Assembly (NCBI GenBank): GCA_905216075.1
Contig: CAJMSO010000010.1
Location: 1-19,087, forward strand
Direction of reading: 5' to 3'
From: an uncultured bacterium
GTDB lineage: Bacteria; Actinomycetota; Coriobacteriia; Coriobacteriales; Coriobacteriaceae
DNA: 19,087 nucleotides
Shown: positions 1-7,483 of the stretch, in pieces
Numbering within the stretch: the stretch's first letter is position 1
How the letters are laid out: each line of letters begins with the position of its first letter
Position numbers and translations under genes: made by a program
Notes under the pieces: model-generated
Databases searched by the model: none
The model's input: only the letters and a program-made list of their open reading frames with translations
Told to the model about the DNA's origin: nothing

Positions 1-56
1 CCAAACACATGCTCGCCACCATGCGCAAGCAAAACTCCCGCACCGTCATCGAATAG
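1..56 (+). CDS. 3' end of an unidentified gene (partial)
   Basis: The third forward frame is open from the window edge and ends in a TAG at 54-56. It encodes the tail KHMLATMRKQNSRTVIE. The tail is basic and plausible as a C-terminus, but too short to identify. It would converge on the minus-strand helicase gene ending at 82, with a palindrome between them. The alternative is chance open sequence; the upstream flank would settle it. Confidence 0.35.
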   Translation, partial: KHMLATMRKQNSRTVIE

Positions 57-87
57 ATGTGCCAAAGGGACTGTTCCTTTGTCACAT
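57..87. repeat. REP-like CAAAGGG palindrome, copy 1
   Basis: The arms ATGTGCCAAAGGGA (57-70) and TTCCTTTGTCACAT (74-87) pair around a CTG loop with one mismatch (62:82) and one G-T wobble (69:75). The right arm contains the TGA stop of the minus-strand helicase gene (82-84), and the left arm starts right after the TAG of the plus-strand partial gene. No T-run follows on either strand, so it is not a textbook terminator. A near-identical palindrome lies at 18276-18307. Confidence 0.65.
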
Positions 88-3000
88 TCCGGGGTTCTCG
101 ACTAGCCAGTGCTCGTAGGCGCGCTGCATGACCTCGGTTTTATCGGCTTTTTTGCGGCAGCCCTTCTGTTCCTCGATGGCCAGCTCATAGGCATCGCTCT
201 GCTCAAAAGCGCTGGTATCCCAAGCACCGTGTTCAATGCGAGCCCATGTGGCATCGATGAGCTGCTCAAGTTCGGCAATGTCATCGGCGTTGGCGGTTGT
301 CGCGAACGGCGGGCGGAGCTCGCCCGTCGTCTTGTCGGGTTCTACATAGTAGTCGCCCATGGAGGTGACGGTGTAGCCATAAAACTCGGGTGACGCTTCG
401 ACCAACAGTTTGTAAAACTTGAGCTGACGATGGTAGCCTGCAGGGACCTCTTTGCCAAAGCCGGTCTTGTAGTCGACGATCTGCACCGTTTTAGCTGCAT
501 CGTCAACGAGGAGCAGGTCAAGAAAACCAAAGAGTGGAGTTCCACCGGCAGTTAGACACTGCATGTTCGCTTCCGTGATGCAACGGTAGCCACGTACGTG
601 CTCGACAAGCCAAGGGACGAATGCATGACAAATGCGTTCGAAGCGGTCCGAATAGCGATGGACGTCCTCGGGGGCAAAATCGAGCCACGAAATCTGCTGG
701 CGATACTTGGCCTCAATTGTCTCAATTGCCGCCTCGCCATCAGCTGCCATCCGATTAACGATGTCTTCGAACATCGCGTGAACGATAGTGCCGAATTCGG
801 TTTGGATCGTGGGCGCCGTGGGCAGACGCACAATCTGCTTCTCGGGGAAGTGCTGGCTATTTGCACACCCAGGCTCGTAGGTCACAAAGTTGTTGAGTGC
901 CGTGGCAGAGAGGTGTTTTACGTCGGTGTGAGGTTCCAAAAGCGCACGGAGCTCGGGCGTATCAAACACGTAGTTGTCGCGCCATTCGGTTTCGATGGCG
1001 GCACTGAGCCGGTCCGCTTCAGCAGAAACCTCGCAAGAGTCGATAAGCCCCGTGAGCTCCTGCAGCGCCGATCCGCCGGCGCGGTACAGCTCGAGGTGTC
1101 GCTTGGCGCGTGTGATGGCTACAAACAGCAGACGGCGCGCATCGTCGTCATCCTTTTCGTCGCGAATAAGCAGGTTGGACGGGTACAGGCTCATGCCGCC
1201 AGCACCTTTGTGCCAGGTGGAGTCGTCGGCGTCGAGCAGGTAGACGCAATCGAACTGCAGACCTTTCGAACTGTGAGCGCTAGTAAGGCGAACGGCTCCC
1301 GGTGTGCCAAGATCGATCGATGCGTCGATGCTCACGCCAAACTTTTGCGCGGCGTCGAGTTTGTCGACAATATCGGGCAGGCGAAGCGTGCGTCCCATGC
1401 GGCGCGCGTCGCCCATTTCACCCTCGGCAAAGGCGAGTAGGGCGCGGATGCCGGCATTGAATTCGGCGGCGCCCAGCGGATCCTGTTTCTTATGATCCTG
1501 ATAATAGTCAAGGCTGCGTTTGGCAATCTTAAAGAGCAACGCTCTGACCGGGGAGGCGCCGGCCTCGGCCGCCCACTGCATAAGGTCGTCGTACAGCTCT
1601 TTGACGCGGTCGCTATTCCTCTCGCACATGGCGGCCATCCAGTCGCCGCGATGTTCGCGCTTGGCGCTGAGCGCAAACGTCACGGACGATGGATGGTCGC
1701 CGCCCAGCTCGGCGGCACAGACAATCTGCGGAAGATAGCTGCTGGCGAGCTCCTTCTGCCCGCGAGCAAGCGCGGTAACGCAGCGCAACAGTGCCAGCAT
1801 CGTCTGCATACGCTCGGAAGCAAAAAGATTCTGCCGCTCGCGATACGAAAAGGGCACCTTCTCCTTAACGAGGAAGGGAATCAGCGAGCGCAAGGCGGCG
1901 TGCTTGGCAGAGATGACTGCAATTCCTTCGCTGGGATCTTCGCATTTATCGAGATAGTGATTAACAAGCCGCTGCTTAATGCTCGCAGCGACGGCGGCGT
2001 ATTCCTCGGCTTTGCCGGCGTAGACGTTCTCGCTAAAGCCGGCCTGATCACCTTGAGGCTTGGAGGCTTCGATTGACTTATTCGAGCTGGCGTCGAGGCG
2101 ATATTCAATTTGCCGTGCGATAGCTTGACCAAGCTCAACGAGGGCGGGCGTGGAGCGATAGTTGGTCTTGAGCACGATGCTCCGGGGCGAAAACTCGGCC
2201 GCAAACTGGTTGGCACATTCGATCGTGGCGCCCTGAAAACGCATGATGGCCTGATCGTCATCGCCAACGGCCATGATATTGGGCGCATCAACGCCGTCGC
2301 AGAGCAGCTCGATGATGCGCATCTGGGCGCCATTGGTGTCCTGGAACTCGTCAACTTGGATATAGGTATAGGTGTCCTGGAGCACTTGGCGCAACGCGTC
2401 ATTGTGTTCGACGGCGTCGACAAAATCGCCGATCATGTCGTCGTAATCGTAGAGATGGTGCTGGTCGAGCTCGCTCTGGTAGCGACGCGCGACGTCGCAA
2501 GCGGTCTTAAGTCGCTCGCTCTGCTCCGCAATCTTAAAGGTGCGCCCCTGAGAGTTGCTGCCTCCAAAGAAGGCATCGCGCACCTTGGTGTATCCCGAGG
2601 ATTTGCCTTTCTCATCGATGAGCTCGGTGCGGCGAACGGTATCGCGCAGCGCAAGGATATAGGGCACATACGTGCCGGCGGGGCACTCGACCGGGTGGGT
2701 GAGCGATGTGGGCGCCATGCCGCAGGCACGCTCGACCTCTTCCTCAAAGCGTTCTGCCAACGCAGCGCTTGCCCTTCCGCAGACGAGCGTAAGCAGCTCG
2801 GAATGCTCGGTGAGCCAGGCGGCGGCGTCGATATTCTGCTGCGCGATGGCGCCCAGCGTGTCGTAGTCCAGGCCACTGCGTTTGATCTTGGAGACAAAGC
2901 CAATCATCTTGCCGATGTTTTGCGCGGGCATATCGGGCGACCCTCCGCCCAGTGACGACCCAAAGGGCAGCGATTTGAGCAGCCGATCAAAAATTTCTTG

Positions 3001-3369
3001 CTGGTGCAGGCTGGTAACAAGCGTGTCGGTCGATGGGCGCATGAAGTACTCGGGATAGCGCGACCTGATGCTGCTTGCAAATCCGTGAAACGTACTGACT
3101 TCGATGCCGTAGGCGTCGCGCCCAATCAGCTCGATCAGGCGTTTGCGCATAGCCTCCGCGCCCGCCTCGGTATAGGTAAGGCAGAGGATGTTGCGCGGGG
3201 CGACATCGCACTTGGCCAGGATGTTCGCCGCTCGCAGGCTCAGTAGCTGCGTCTTGCCGGTGCCGGGACCGGCAATGACGAGCAGCGGGCCATCTAGGCA
3301 TTCGACGGCCTCGCGCTGTTCGGGGTTCAGGTTCTTAAACGATTCATCGAATTTAGGGGTTGTAGCCAT
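82..3369 (-). CDS. UvrD/PcrA-like helicase with C-terminal RecB-type nuclease
   Basis: A 1095-residue superfamily 1A DNA helicase fused to a PD-(D/E)XK nuclease, expected to unwind and process DNA ends in the cytoplasm. Helicase motifs are complete: Q motif LNPEQREAV (14-22), Walker A GPGTGKT (34-40), Ia (61-78), TFHGF (93-97), Walker B VDEFQDTN (339-346), motif III VGDDDQAIMRFQGA (368-381), motif IV around NYRSTPAL (403-410), motif V TSAHSSKGLQFD (696-707), motif VI LLFVAITRAKRHL (747-759). The nuclease shows H864, D951, D966 and K968 in VDYKTG, and Q982. There is no four-Cys iron-sulfur signature as in AddB or Cas4. The ATG lies 6 nt after the stop of the WYL gene with only a weak AGG upstream, suggesting translational coupling. 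Family is sure; the precise role (repair or defence) is not shown. It is not a clear AddA, since no addB partner is visible. Confidence 0.93.
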   Translation of the reverse strand: MATTPKFDESFKNLNPEQREAVECLDGPLLVIAGPGTGKTQLLSLRAANILAKCDVAPRNILCLTYTEAGAEAMRKRLIELIGRDAYGIEVSTFHGFASSIRSRYPEYFMRPSTDTLVTSLHQQEIFDRLLKSLPFGSSLGGGSPDMPAQNIGKMIGFVSKIKRSGLDYDTLGAIAQQNIDAAAWLTEHSELLTLVCGRASAALAERFEEEVERACGMAPTSLTHPVECPAGTYVPYILALRDTVRRTELIDEKGKSSGYTKVRDAFFGGSNSQGRTFKIAEQSERLKTACDVARRYQSELDQHHLYDYDDMIGDFVDAVEHNDALRQVLQDTYTYIQVDEFQDTNGAQMRIIELLCDGVDAPNIMAVGDDDQAIMRFQGATIECANQFAAEFSPRSIVLKTNYRSTPALVELGQAIARQIEYRLDASSNKSIEASKPQGDQAGFSENVYAGKAEEYAAVAASIKQRLVNHYLDKCEDPSEGIAVISAKHAALRSLIPFLVKEKVPFSYRERQNLFASERMQTMLALLRCVTALARGQKELASSYLPQIVCAAELGGDHPSSVTFALSAKREHRGDWMAAMCERNSDRVKELYDDLMQWAAEAGASPVRALLFKIAKRSLDYYQDHKKQDPLGAAEFNAGIRALLAFAEGEMGDARRMGRTLRLPDIVDKLDAAQKFGVSIDASIDLGTPGAVRLTSAHSSKGLQFDCVYLLDADDSTWHKGAGGMSLYPSNLLIRDEKDDDDARRLLFVAITRAKRHLELYRAGGSALQELTGLIDSCEVSAEADRLSAAIETEWRDNYVFDTPELRALLEPHTDVKHLSATALNNFVTYEPGCANSQHFPEKQIVRLPTAPTIQTEFGTIVHAMFEDIVNRMAADGEAAIETIEAKYRQQISWLDFAPEDVHRYSDRFERICHAFVPWLVEHVRGYRCITEANMQCLTAGGTPLFGFLDLLLVDDAAKTVQIVDYKTGFGKEVPAGYHRQLKFYKLLVEASPEFYGYTVTSMGDYYVEPDKTTGELRPPFATTANADDIAELEQLIDATWARIEHGAWDTSAFEQSDAYELAIEEQKGCRKKADKTEVMQRAYEHWLVENPGM

Positions 3370-3375
3370 GAAATA

Positions 3376-4386
3376 TTACCTGTCTTCCTGGTAAAGTGCC
3401 CGAGTGTCGTCGAGATATTTGAGATACGTATCAATGGCGCTTTGGGGCTGAACGATCTTAATGAACGTGCTGAGTTGCAGCAGCCAGCCAAAGAACTGCG
3501 GCGACAGCGGGGCTTTGACGGTTGCTAGCAGACGCCCGTCTTGGTTTTCAAACACAACAGCATCTAGTCCGAACTTGTCGATGAGCGGGTTCATCGCGCG
3601 GTCGTCGAGTTCCAGCACCACGGTGGTTTTGTTGGCTGCAAATACGCCGAATGATGGAGAGACGTGATCTTCGAGCACATAGCCCGCGATACGCGGATCT
3701 TTGGTCGCGGGCTCTTCGGATACCGCAACGTCGAGCATGCGATCGACGCGGTAGGGCGTGAACGGCTGATGGCCCGAGCCGGCGTTGGCCCATTTATCTC
3801 TAAACCCAATCATGTAATAGAGTTCGTCGGAGTAGATAAGACGCACGGGTGTGAGCTCGTAGGTCTTTCCGTCATGGTTGAAGGCCTTTTGCTTGGCGGC
3901 GTTGTAGTGGAAGTAACGGAAGCGGATCTTGCGCTTTTCGCGCATGGCTTGCTGGATAAGGTCGATATTGTGCAGAGCATCGGAGTTTTGCATCTTCACA
4001 CGCGAAGGCACGTCGACGCGCTTGTGCATCAGCTCGCGTTCGCCCAGGCTGGCGAGGCTCTGCAGCTTGCCGATGAGGTGGTCAGTCAACTCATCGGTCA
4101 AAAACGGCGAACTCTGCACGGCGTCAACAAGCATGATGAGCTCTTGCAGGTCGAGCGGGCGTGAGGCCAACGCCCATTCTTTGCCACCGCGCTGGTCAAT
4201 GTCGAGCCCAAAGTCGCGAAGCGTTTGCAGGTCGCGATAGATGGCCTTTCGTTCGGCCTCGAGATCGTGATAGGCGAGCTCCTCGATGATCTGCTGTGTC
4301 GTGAGCCCGTGCGTACTGTCGGTCTTTTCCATCAAGGTTTTAAGCAGAAACAGAAGCCTGAGCTTTTGATTTGGTCTGTTCGCCAC
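3376..4386 (-). CDS. WYL-domain transcriptional regulator
   Basis: A 336-residue regulator. Residues 1-70 form a winged helix-turn-helix (AERKAIYRDLQTLRDFGLDI). Residues about 140-225 are the WYL domain, with IRFRYFHY, PVRLIYSDELYYMIGF and PYRVDRM; YYM replaces the literal WYL triplet. Residues about 255-336 fit the WCX C-terminal extension. WYL proteins commonly sense a ligand, often nucleic acid, and regulate DNA-damage or defence genes. A GTG start at 4386 is preferred because AAAGGAG sits 6 nt upstream; a longer ATG reading from 4452 lacks such a site. It is followed after 6 nt by the helicase-nuclease gene, so it probably regulates that operon (inference). Confidence 0.92.
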   Translation of the reverse strand: MANRPNQKLRLLFLLKTLMEKTDSTHGLTTQQIIEELAYHDLEAERKAIYRDLQTLRDFGLDIDQRGGKEWALASRPLDLQELIMLVDAVQSSPFLTDELTDHLIGKLQSLASLGERELMHKRVDVPSRVKMQNSDALHNIDLIQQAMREKRKIRFRYFHYNAAKQKAFNHDGKTYELTPVRLIYSDELYYMIGFRDKWANAGSGHQPFTPYRVDRMLDVAVSEEPATKDPRIAGYVLEDHVSPSFGVFAANKTTVVLELDDRAMNPLIDKFGLDAVVFENQDGRLLATVKAPLSPQFFGWLLQLSTFIKIVQPQSAIDTYLKYLDDTRALYQEDR

Positions 4387-4432
4387 GTTGTCTCCTTTCG
4401 CCGGCAGGGTAACAACCGAAGATACAAAACAA

Positions 4433-4450
4433 GACCCGTTATTGGGACTC
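4433..4450 (+). promoter_or_regulatory. CCCGTTAnTGGG palindromic motif, copy 1
   Basis: GACCCGTTATTGGGACTC is an imperfect palindrome in the divergent WYL/rtcB intergenic region, about 47 nt upstream of the WYL start. It matches the motif upstream of the two hypothetical-protein loci (15911-15928 and 18246-18263, opposite strand) except for one central base and outer positions. It could be an operator or a small dispersed repeat. Confidence 0.35.
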
Positions 4451-4608
4451 ATTGTAGCTCGCGCGACCGTAGTATTCGCAGCAATAAGAGCCCGAATAGG
4501 GCGAAAGGTGGTTAAACGGAAATCGGCGGTTTGGCTGGCTGGTGTGACATGCGCTCTATTGGCTTGGGGCCGGTTCCGGTTTACAAGGATCAGAACAGGA
4601 GAAATGCG

Positions 4609-5706
4609 ATGGCAGACATCAAAGTCTTTGCCGAGAATCTTGAGGATTCAACCAAGGAGCAGATCGAGGAGATTTCCAGCTGCCCGGCGTTTGAAGGCGC
4701 CAAGATCCGCATCATGCCCGATGCCCATAAGGGCAAGGGCTGCGTGATTGGCTTTACGGCAAACTTGGGCGACAAGGTGATTCCCAACCTGGTGGGGGTC
4801 GACATCGGATGCGGGATGTATTGTGTGCCGCTTGCGGAGACCATTGCGCGCGACGACCTTATTCAGTTCAATCGCGATGTGAAGCGCGCGGTGCCCACGG
4901 GCTTTAGCCTTCATCGCGATCCTGCCTGCGTACTCGCGGACTTTGACATGGAGTCGCGCGATTGGCTGCAGGATAAACGCAAGGTTGAGCGCTCCATGGG
5001 CACGCTGGGCGGCGGTAACCACTTCATTGAACTCGACGAGGACGAGGATGGGTGCCAATATCTGGTCGTGCACACCGGCTCGCGCAACATGGGCAAGCAG
5101 ACGGCGGAGCACCATCAGGCGCTGGCGCAGAAGACGTGCATGGCAGATATCCCCGACGAGCTTAAGTATCTCGTGGGAGATCTTTCTGCCGAGTATCTCG
5201 TCGATATGCATAACTGCCAACGCTTCTCGAATCAGAACCGCAAGGCGATTGTCGCACAGATTGTTGAGCGTACGGGAATTCGACTCGACGGAGACGGCTT
5301 TACCACCATGCACAACTACATCTCGGAAGGCGGCATGATTCGCAAGGGCGCCATTAGCGCTCATGCAGGCGAGATGGTGCTGATTCCGTTCAACATGCGC
5401 GACGGTGCCGTTATTGCGCGCGGCAAGGGAAACGAGGACTGGAACTGCTCGGCGCCGCATGGGACGGGTCGTGCGATGAGCCGCACAAAAGCGTTTCAAA
5501 CGCTCGATACCAGGTCGTTCGTTAACGAGATGCGCGATGCCGGCATCTACTGTCCGAGCGCATGCGAGACGACGCTCGATGAGTCGCCCGAAGCGTATAA
5601 GCCTGCGGATGATGTACTGAGGCTCATGGACCCGACGGTTGATGTCATTCACCGACTCAAGCCGATTTGGAATTTTAAGGCTACTGGTAAGCGCGGTAGG
5701 CGTTAG
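4609..5706 (+). CDS. rtcB: RtcB-family RNA-splicing ligase, compact form
   Basis: A 365-residue GTP- and Mn2+-dependent RNA ligase that joins 2',3'-cyclic phosphate or 3'-phosphate ends to 5'-OH ends in tRNA or RNA repair. Expected residues are present: D65 and C68 in VGVDIGCGM, H137 in LGGGNHF, H155 in VVHTGSRNMG, H235 in TMHNYIS, and H284 in SAPHGTGRAMSR, the likely guanylylated histidine. It is somewhat shorter than E. coli RtcB (about 408 residues). The ATG at 4609 follows AGGAG (4597-4601) by 7 nt; an upstream in-frame extension to 4531 is unlikely. The stop overlaps the ribosome binding site of the next gene, so the two are probably co-translated. No archease or prfH gene is nearby. Substrate unknown. 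Confidence 0.95.
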   Translation: MADIKVFAENLEDSTKEQIEEISSCPAFEGAKIRIMPDAHKGKGCVIGFTANLGDKVIPNLVGVDIGCGMYCVPLAETIARDDLIQFNRDVKRAVPTGFSLHRDPACVLADFDMESRDWLQDKRKVERSMGTLGGGNHFIELDEDEDGCQYLVVHTGSRNMGKQTAEHHQALAQKTCMADIPDELKYLVGDLSAEYLVDMHNCQRFSNQNRKAIVAQIVERTGIRLDGDGFTTMHNYISEGGMIRKGAISAHAGEMVLIPFNMRDGAVIARGKGNEDWNCSAPHGTGRAMSRTKAFQTLDTRSFVNEMRDAGIYCPSACETTLDESPEAYKPADDVLRLMDPTVDVIHRLKPIWNFKATGKRGRR

Positions 5707-5716
5707 GAGGGTTGCG

Positions 5717-6547
5717 ATGACGCTAAAGATGGACTCCAGGGACGACCGAATTGGCCGTTCTGTGAGTATGGGCGAGCTGATGAGCTTCCCGGGCGTGATG
5801 CCGCCGTCCGCGAATCGGTGCGGCGGGAATCGTGGAGAGCGTGATGACGAGGGTTTTGACCTCAGCGGTTTTCACAGTCGGCTGGTTTCTGGGCTCGATC
5901 GCGTTATGGAGACGTCGGTGCTTGAAGCCCCGCGAGTGTTGAAGACCGGTATGCCGGTCGATGATGCCCTAGGTGGCGGCGTTGGGCTGGGCAAGCTCAG
6001 CGTGATTGGCGGCGCGCATGAAGATGTCTCGAGCGTGCTGGCGCATGCGGCCTTGCGCCTGAGCGAGCAATGCCCCGTGCTCTATGTGCCGATTCGAGAA
6101 CGTGAAGAGGATGCGATCGCCCGGCTTATTCGAACTGAGATGGATAGCAAGATGCCGGAGGATCCTGAGGAGCAACAGGTTGAGGCGATTCGTGCAACGA
6201 TGCGACTCAGGCAACGCAACCTAGGCATCTTTGTCGAGGACAACATGACCATGGATCTTTTAACGAGCTGGCTGCTCGGCGATCGCATGTGGATTAGGGC
6301 AGCGCTGAGGGACGTTGTGGTCGTGATTGACGGGCTCGAGATGCTCGACGACAACCGTCCGGTAAATGCAGTTCTGCGCGATCTGCGTAACATGCTCAGC
6401 CCAACATCCGCCATCCTGGCAGGCTGCTTTGCGGCAGGGTGCCAAGAGAGCGACGCAGCATTCGCGGAGACCCACTGCAATGCGGACGTCCTGGTACGAG
6501 TGAGTTCCGATGGCATGGAGCCTTCCTGCACGCGAGTTTTCGGCTGA
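5717..6547 (+). CDS. DnaB-like RecA-fold protein with degenerate Walker A
   Basis: A 276-residue protein whose residues about 75-235 follow the DnaB helicase C-terminal domain: TGMPVDDALGGGVGLGKLSVIGG resembles the entry strand, VLYVPIREREEDAIARLI the FSLEMS region, IFVEDNMTMDLLTSWL the IxIDD region, and VVVVIDGLEML (200-210) Walker B. Where DnaB has GRPSMGKT this protein has GGAHEDVS (98-105), so the P-loop lysine and threonine are absent and ATP hydrolysis is doubtful. The N-terminal ~50 residues are unlike DnaB and look disordered. The SD TTAGGAGG (5703-5710) contains the rtcB TAG stop; the ATG is 6 nt later, indicating translational coupling to rtcB. Function is unknown; a regulatory or scaffolding pseudo-ATPase is inference. 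Confidence 0.8.
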   Translation: MTLKMDSRDDRIGRSVSMGELMSFPGVMPPSANRCGGNRGERDDEGFDLSGFHSRLVSGLDRVMETSVLEAPRVLKTGMPVDDALGGGVGLGKLSVIGGAHEDVSSVLAHAALRLSEQCPVLYVPIREREEDAIARLIRTEMDSKMPEDPEEQQVEAIRATMRLRQRNLGIFVEDNMTMDLLTSWLLGDRMWIRAALRDVVVVIDGLEMLDDNRPVNAVLRDLRNMLSPTSAILAGCFAAGCQESDAAFAETHCNADVLVRVSSDGMEPSCTRVFG

Positions 6548-6569
6548 GGCTGCAACCAATACCAGTAAC

Positions 6570-6609
6570 CCGGCCCGCGGAGCACTTGCGCCGCGGGCCG
6601 GTTATTTTT
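6570..6609 (+). terminator. Rho-independent terminator after the rtcB operon
   Basis: The arms CGGCCCGCGG (6571-6580) and CCGCGGGCCG (6591-6600) pair perfectly around a 10-nt loop, with an extra C6570:G6601 pair, followed by TTATTTTT. It lies 23 nt after the stop of the DnaB-like gene. Confidence 0.88.
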
Positions 6610-6638
6610 AAAGAGTGGGAATAGAAAATAACTCTTTG

Positions 6639-6674
6639 CGAGGGAGGTCGGAAGCGGCCTCCCTCGTTTTTATT
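6639..6674 (+). terminator. Second hairpin with T-run
   Basis: CGAGGGAGG (6639-6647) pairs with CCTCCCTCG (6658-6666) around a 10-nt loop, followed by TTTTTATTT. It may be a backup terminator for the rtcB operon. It lies directly against the left end of the IS200-type element, which may have inserted at its T-rich tail. Confidence 0.75.
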
Positions 6675-6755
6675 TCAAGACTTTAGTCTGCTGGCCGCAC
6701 GGCGGCCAGCTTTAAACCACCCGCTACGCGGGTGGAGACAAACGGCTTTACAAAG

Positions 6756-6817
6756 CCACCCCTCCGACCGATATTGACGATTGTTCAGGCCGTCAAGAAT
6801 TCGAGTCGAAGGGGTGG
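6756..6817 (+). promoter_or_regulatory. Leader hairpin masking the tnpA ribosome binding site
   Basis: CCACCCCT (6756-6763) pairs perfectly with AGGGGTGG (6810-6817). After one mismatch, CGAC (6765-6768) pairs with GTCG (6805-6808). The loop holds a further TTGACG (6774-6779)/CGTCAA (6791-6796) hairpin. The right arm contains the G-rich Shine-Dalgarno sequence 5 nt before the tnpA ATG. IS200 is known to repress its transposase with such a leader structure, so the role here is well supported by analogy. Confidence 0.75.
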
Positions 6818-6822
6818 TCGCC

Positions 6823-7281
6823 ATGGCCCAGAAGGCCTACAGCCTTTCCCACACGAAGTGGATGTGCAAGTACCACTTCGTGTTCACGCCGAAGTATAGG
6901 CGCAAAGTGATCTACAACCAAATCAGGAGCGACATAGGGGAGATCCTCAGGAAGCTGTGCGAGTACAAGGGGATCGAGATAATCGAGGGGCACCTGATGC
7001 CCGACCACGTGCACGTGCTGCTGGCGATCCCGCCGAAGTACAGCGTCGCGAGCGTCATGGGCTACCTGAAGGGGAAGAGCTCGCTGATGATATTCGACAG
7101 GCACGCCAACCTCAAGTACAAGTTCGGCAACAGGAAGTTCTGGGCGGAGGGCTACTACGTGTCCACCGTCGGCCTGAACGAGGCGACGATCGCCAGGTAC
7201 ATCAGGGAGCAGGAGTCCCACGACATCGCGCTGGACAAGCTGAGCGTGAAGGAGTACGAGGACCCCTTCAAGAGGGGGTGA
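6823..7281 (+). CDS. tnpA: IS200-family Y1 transposase TnpA
   Basis: A 152-residue single-strand DNA transposase, the usual length for the family. The metal-binding HUH pair is H62 and H64 in MPDHVHVLLAIPP; the nucleophile is Y126 in IARYIREQ. It acts as a dimer that excises and inserts the element as a single-stranded circle at hairpin-marked ends (family knowledge). The ATG at 6823 follows GGGGTGG by 5 nt and gives the standard MAQKAYSLSHTKW start; an in-frame TTG at 6781 is less likely. No frameshift or missing residue is seen, so it is probably active. Confidence 0.95.
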   Translation: MAQKAYSLSHTKWMCKYHFVFTPKYRRKVIYNQIRSDIGEILRKLCEYKGIEIIEGHLMPDHVHVLLAIPPKYSVASVMGYLKGKSSLMIFDRHANLKYKFGNRKFWAEGYYVSTVGLNEATIARYIREQESHDIALDKLSVKEYEDPFKRG

Positions 7282-7284
7282 TCC

Positions 7285-7416
7285 CGCCGGTTCGACCGGC
7301 GCGCCACGGGTCAAGATGCACTAGGCCTGGACGAAGTCCGGGCCCGCGCCTTTAGACGCGAGCCCGGGGCCCGTGGGTTATACCCTAAGAGCAAACCACC
7401 CTTTTTAAGGGTGGTT
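7285..7416 (+). other. Structured right end of the IS200 element
   Basis: Three hairpins follow tnpA. CGCCGGT (7285-7291) pairs with ACCGGCG (7295-7301). A longer GC stem of CGGGCCCGCG with CGCGAGCCCG, with one mismatch, lies at about 7339-7366. AACCACCCTT/AAGGGTGGTT is at 7394-7416. The last is the likely right-end recognition hairpin; its CCACCC/GGGTGG core matches the left hairpin at 6717-6735. The others may be RNA structure or relics. Confidence 0.55.
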
Positions 7417-7418
7417 CT

Positions 7419-7483
7419 GATTGCGTGCCATGGGTGCTTGTGCACCGTGGTGTATGTGGTGCATGCAAACCAGCTACGCAATC
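7419..7483. other. 65-nt foldable segment next to the IS right end
   Basis: GATTGCGT (7419-7426) is the exact reverse complement of ACGCAATC (7476-7483). Between them lie GGTGC/GCACC (7433-7437, 7442-7446) and TGGT/ACCA (7457-7460, 7469-7472), giving a possible three-way junction. It could be the original target hairpin of the IS, a small RNA or chance. Confidence 0.35.

Larger units (their letters stand above)
6681..7425 (+). mobile_element. IS200-type insertion sequence, solo tnpA
   Basis: About 745 bp with a single tnpA and no tnpB, as in the IS200 group. The left part has two perfect hairpins: 6691-6698 with 6702-6709, and CCACCCGC (6717-6724) with GCGGGTGG (6728-6735). The right part has AACCACCCTT (7394-7403) with AAGGGTGGTT (7407-7416), plus structured DNA in between. 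Ends are approximate: the family makes no terminal inverted repeats or target duplications, so the edges cannot be fixed without an empty site. The element appears intact. Confidence 0.8.

Noticed and set aside
57..87. Intrinsic terminator between the convergent genes
   Set aside because: The hairpin is strong, but neither strand has a T-run after it, and a near copy occurs in a divergent promoter region where a terminator would make little sense.
598..1440. 280-codon forward ORF
   Set aside because: It lies wholly antisense to the helicase-nuclease gene, which has complete family motifs; it has no ribosome binding site and no recognisable domain.
4648..5652. 334-codon minus-strand ORF
   Set aside because: It is antisense to rtcB, whose catalytic motifs are intact. 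Long antisense frames are common in GC-rich genes.
7285..7301. GGTTCGACC resembling a tRNA T-loop
   Set aside because: It is the loop side of a simple 7-bp hairpin in the IS200 right end, with no acceptor stem, anticodon arm or D-arm around it.
6793..7314. 173-codon minus-strand ORF over the transposase
   Set aside because: It is antisense to tnpA and has a low-complexity Val/Leu/His/Asp-rich composition typical of a shadow frame.
6681..7425. IS605-type element with tnpB and guide RNA
   Set aside because: There is no tnpB reading frame; the structured tail after tnpA fits the right end of a solo IS200 element.
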